Below are positions 5,084 through 6,365 of a stretch of DNA of 6,365 bases, one piece after another; within the stretch, counting starts at the first letter, position 1, and each line of letters begins with the position of its first letter. The position numbers and the translations under genes were made by a program. The stretch is from Anaerolineae bacterium. GTDB taxonomy: Bacteria; Chloroflexota; Anaerolineae; CG2-30-64-16. The notes under the pieces were generated by a model. It made no database searches and had not been told where the DNA came from. It saw nothing but the letters and a program-made list of their open reading frames with translations. Location of the stretch: contig JALOOE010000155.1 in the NCBI GenBank assembly GCA_025454565.1, positions 1 to 6,365 on the forward strand, in the 5' to 3' direction.

Positions 5084-6365
5084 TATTTGATCTCCACCGC
5101 AGACCATTCGCCCGTAGCGCCAGAAGACGTGGGCGCCCCAGCATTGGCGGAATACTTCTTGTGCATGTCACGGATGACCTTCACCGCCGCCAACTTGGTC
5201 CCATTGGGTACGTTGGGATCGCCAATCTTGCCGGCCATCTGCTTGTACAGCGCCGTGTCCTTATCCGACTGCGGGCCCTCCATCCGCGGTTGCGCCATCA
5301 TCAGCGCACCCTCGAGCGCCTGCAACCCGGCCACGCTTTTCGCGCCAGAAGTCGAGACGCCGAACGCGCCGGCTGCCATGTCGTACAGGTTGCCGGCGAG
5401 ACTGCCAGTAGGATCCCCGGTCTTGATGATGCCTTCAGCCATGTCCAGCACCGTCAACGCCCGCTGCGAGCCATCGACTAGCTTCGTGTCTTTTTTGGTT
5501 CCGATCGGTTGCCCGCCTGAAGTAATGGGTCGCGTGTCGCCATTGGCCATGTTGATCTGCACGCCGCGATCAAGGTCGTTTACCCACTTGTCGGCACCCC
5601 CGGCAGCGTCCTTGCTCTTGTCATAAGCGAACCGCTCCCGATCCAGCGACAGGCGCGCTGCCTCACCGGGGGCCATCGTCGCTGCGAACGAAGTGCCGGG
5701 CGCCGTCCGCAACTTGTCCACGCCGACCGTCTTGCCGCCCAGGTTGAGAAATTGCATCTCAGGCGGCGGCGCTACACCCTGCGCCACTTTCATCCCGCCA
5801 CGCTTGCCGAACTGAGTGAAGACCGGATTGCCGGAAGCATCCAGCCCCGTCACCGGCGAGGTCGAAAACTCCTCCTCCATCTGCTTGGCAATGGCGGCGT
5901 ACTCCTTGGCCTTGTCGATCCTACCCTGCTTGGCGTAGTAGTTCGCTGCGGCCATGTACTGCGCGGCCTCGTTCGTCTTCGGGGCCACTGCCTGCGCGTT
6001 CTGCGGCGTCGGCCCACCGGGGCCCATTGCGGATAGGTTGGGGCCGCCGCCCGAGAACAGGCCGGGCAGCGCCTGTTGATCCTGCTGTCGCTGCACTTCT
6101 TGCTCCTGCATCTGCTTCAGCTTGAGCGCGTGCTCCTGCTGCGTCATCGCCCACTGCTGCTCGCGCATCCGTTGCAGCGCCTGCGCCTCGCGCGCATTCG
6201 TGGCATCTCGCAGCGACGTGTTATAGCCCCCGAGCCCGAGCAGTCCAGCCTGGGCGAAAGCATTGAACTCGCTGCCCTTGCGTGCTCCCAGCGCGGCCAA
6301 TCCAGCCGCGAGCAGCCCCTGCGTCAGCGCCGCCCGCTTGTCCTCTTCATCATACGGATAAGCCA
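5083..6365 (-). CDS. Podophage internal virion / DNA-injection protein, coiled-coil; partial by one base at the right edge
   Basis: The frame is open to the edge, where it reads (x)TG-Ala-Tyr-Pro-Tyr-Asp-Glu-Glu-Asp-Lys-Arg then AALTQGLLAAGLAALGA. An xTG codon followed by a charged segment and a Gly/Ala helix looks like the true N-terminus, so the start is probably at 6366 and the protein 427 residues; a TTG at 6300 has no such merit. Residues about 55-99 form a Gln/Glu-rich coiled coil (REAQALQRMREQQWAMTQQE). A helical hairpin with ANYYAKQGRIDKAKEYAAIAKQ follows at about 140-165. The C-terminal third is helical with LEGALMMAQPRMEGPQSDKD, then LYKQMAGKIGDPNVPNG, motifs I associate with podophage DNA-injection proteins. 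It overlaps the next gene by TAATG, so the two are likely co-translated and act together in the virion. Confidence 0.82.
   Translation of the reverse strand, partial: AYPYDEEDKRAALTQGLLAAGLAALGARKGSEFNAFAQAGLLGLGGYNTSLRDATNAREAQALQRMREQQWAMTQQEHALKLKQMQEQEVQRQQDQQALPGLFSGGGPNLSAMGPGGPTPQNAQAVAPKTNEAAQYMAAANYYAKQGRIDKAKEYAAIAKQMEEEFSTSPVTGLDASGNPVFTQFGKRGGMKVAQGVAPPPEMQFLNLGGKTVGVDKLRTAPGTSFAATMAPGEAARLSLDRERFAYDKSKDAAGGADKWVNDLDRGVQINMANGDTRPITSGGQPIGTKKDTKLVDGSQRALTVLDMAEGIIKTGDPTGSLAGNLYDMAAGAFGVSTSGAKSVAGLQALEGALMMAQPRMEGPQSDKDTALYKQMAGKIGDPNVPNGTKLAAVKVIRDMHKKYSANAGAPTSSGATGEWSAVEIK

Noticed and set aside
5490..5500. Run of six T (six A on the minus strand) as a terminator or slippery site
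   Set aside because: It lies inside a coding sequence with no adjacent stem, and the codon phase (ACC AAA AAA GAC) does not match an X XXY YYZ heptamer.

Overview
The window reads as part of a tailed-phage genome (free phage or prophage) of the podovirus kind, from a Gram-negative, GC-rich host. A beta- or gammaproteobacterial host in the range of Bcep22-like or Bordetella podophages would fit, but this is judged from protein character only. The evidence is two consecutive DNA-ejection or internal-virion-type proteins, a small coiled-coil membrane protein resembling a holin, a lambda R-type endolysin, and a zincin-like domain of the kind found in phage polyvalent proteins. No rRNA, tRNA, CRISPR array, integrase or insertion sequence was seen.

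Layout from right to left, which is the direction of transcription for all but one or two genes. At 6365-5083 is a glutamine-rich, coiled-coil internal virion protein whose start codon appears to lie one base beyond the right edge. At 5083-3398 is a 561-residue Gly/Ala-rich internal virion protein, joined to the first by a TAATG overlap. After a gap at 3284-3397 comes a cassette with two TGATG overlaps: a 69-residue coiled-coil plus transmembrane protein (candidate holin), a 164-residue single-pass membrane protein of unknown role, and a 391-residue HExxH zincin-like protein. At 1408-911, on the opposite strand, is an HNH-AP2 endonuclease of markedly lower GC whose stop codon overlaps that of the zincin. 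From 824 to the left edge is an endolysin (GH104-like) whose reading frame breaks near 291-314. The sequence beyond the break continues in the -1 frame as a plausible C-terminal domain that runs off the left edge.

Taken together, the leftward genes look like a late module: proteins packaged in the capsid and ejected with the DNA, followed by lysis functions. The HNH gene looks like a later insertion that separates the endolysin from the rest. The most notable points are the stand-alone zincin, the frame break in the endolysin at a 12-bp GC palindrome, and a possible small membrane-protein gene on the + strand at 3334-3585 that starts in the only sizeable gap of the leftward operon.
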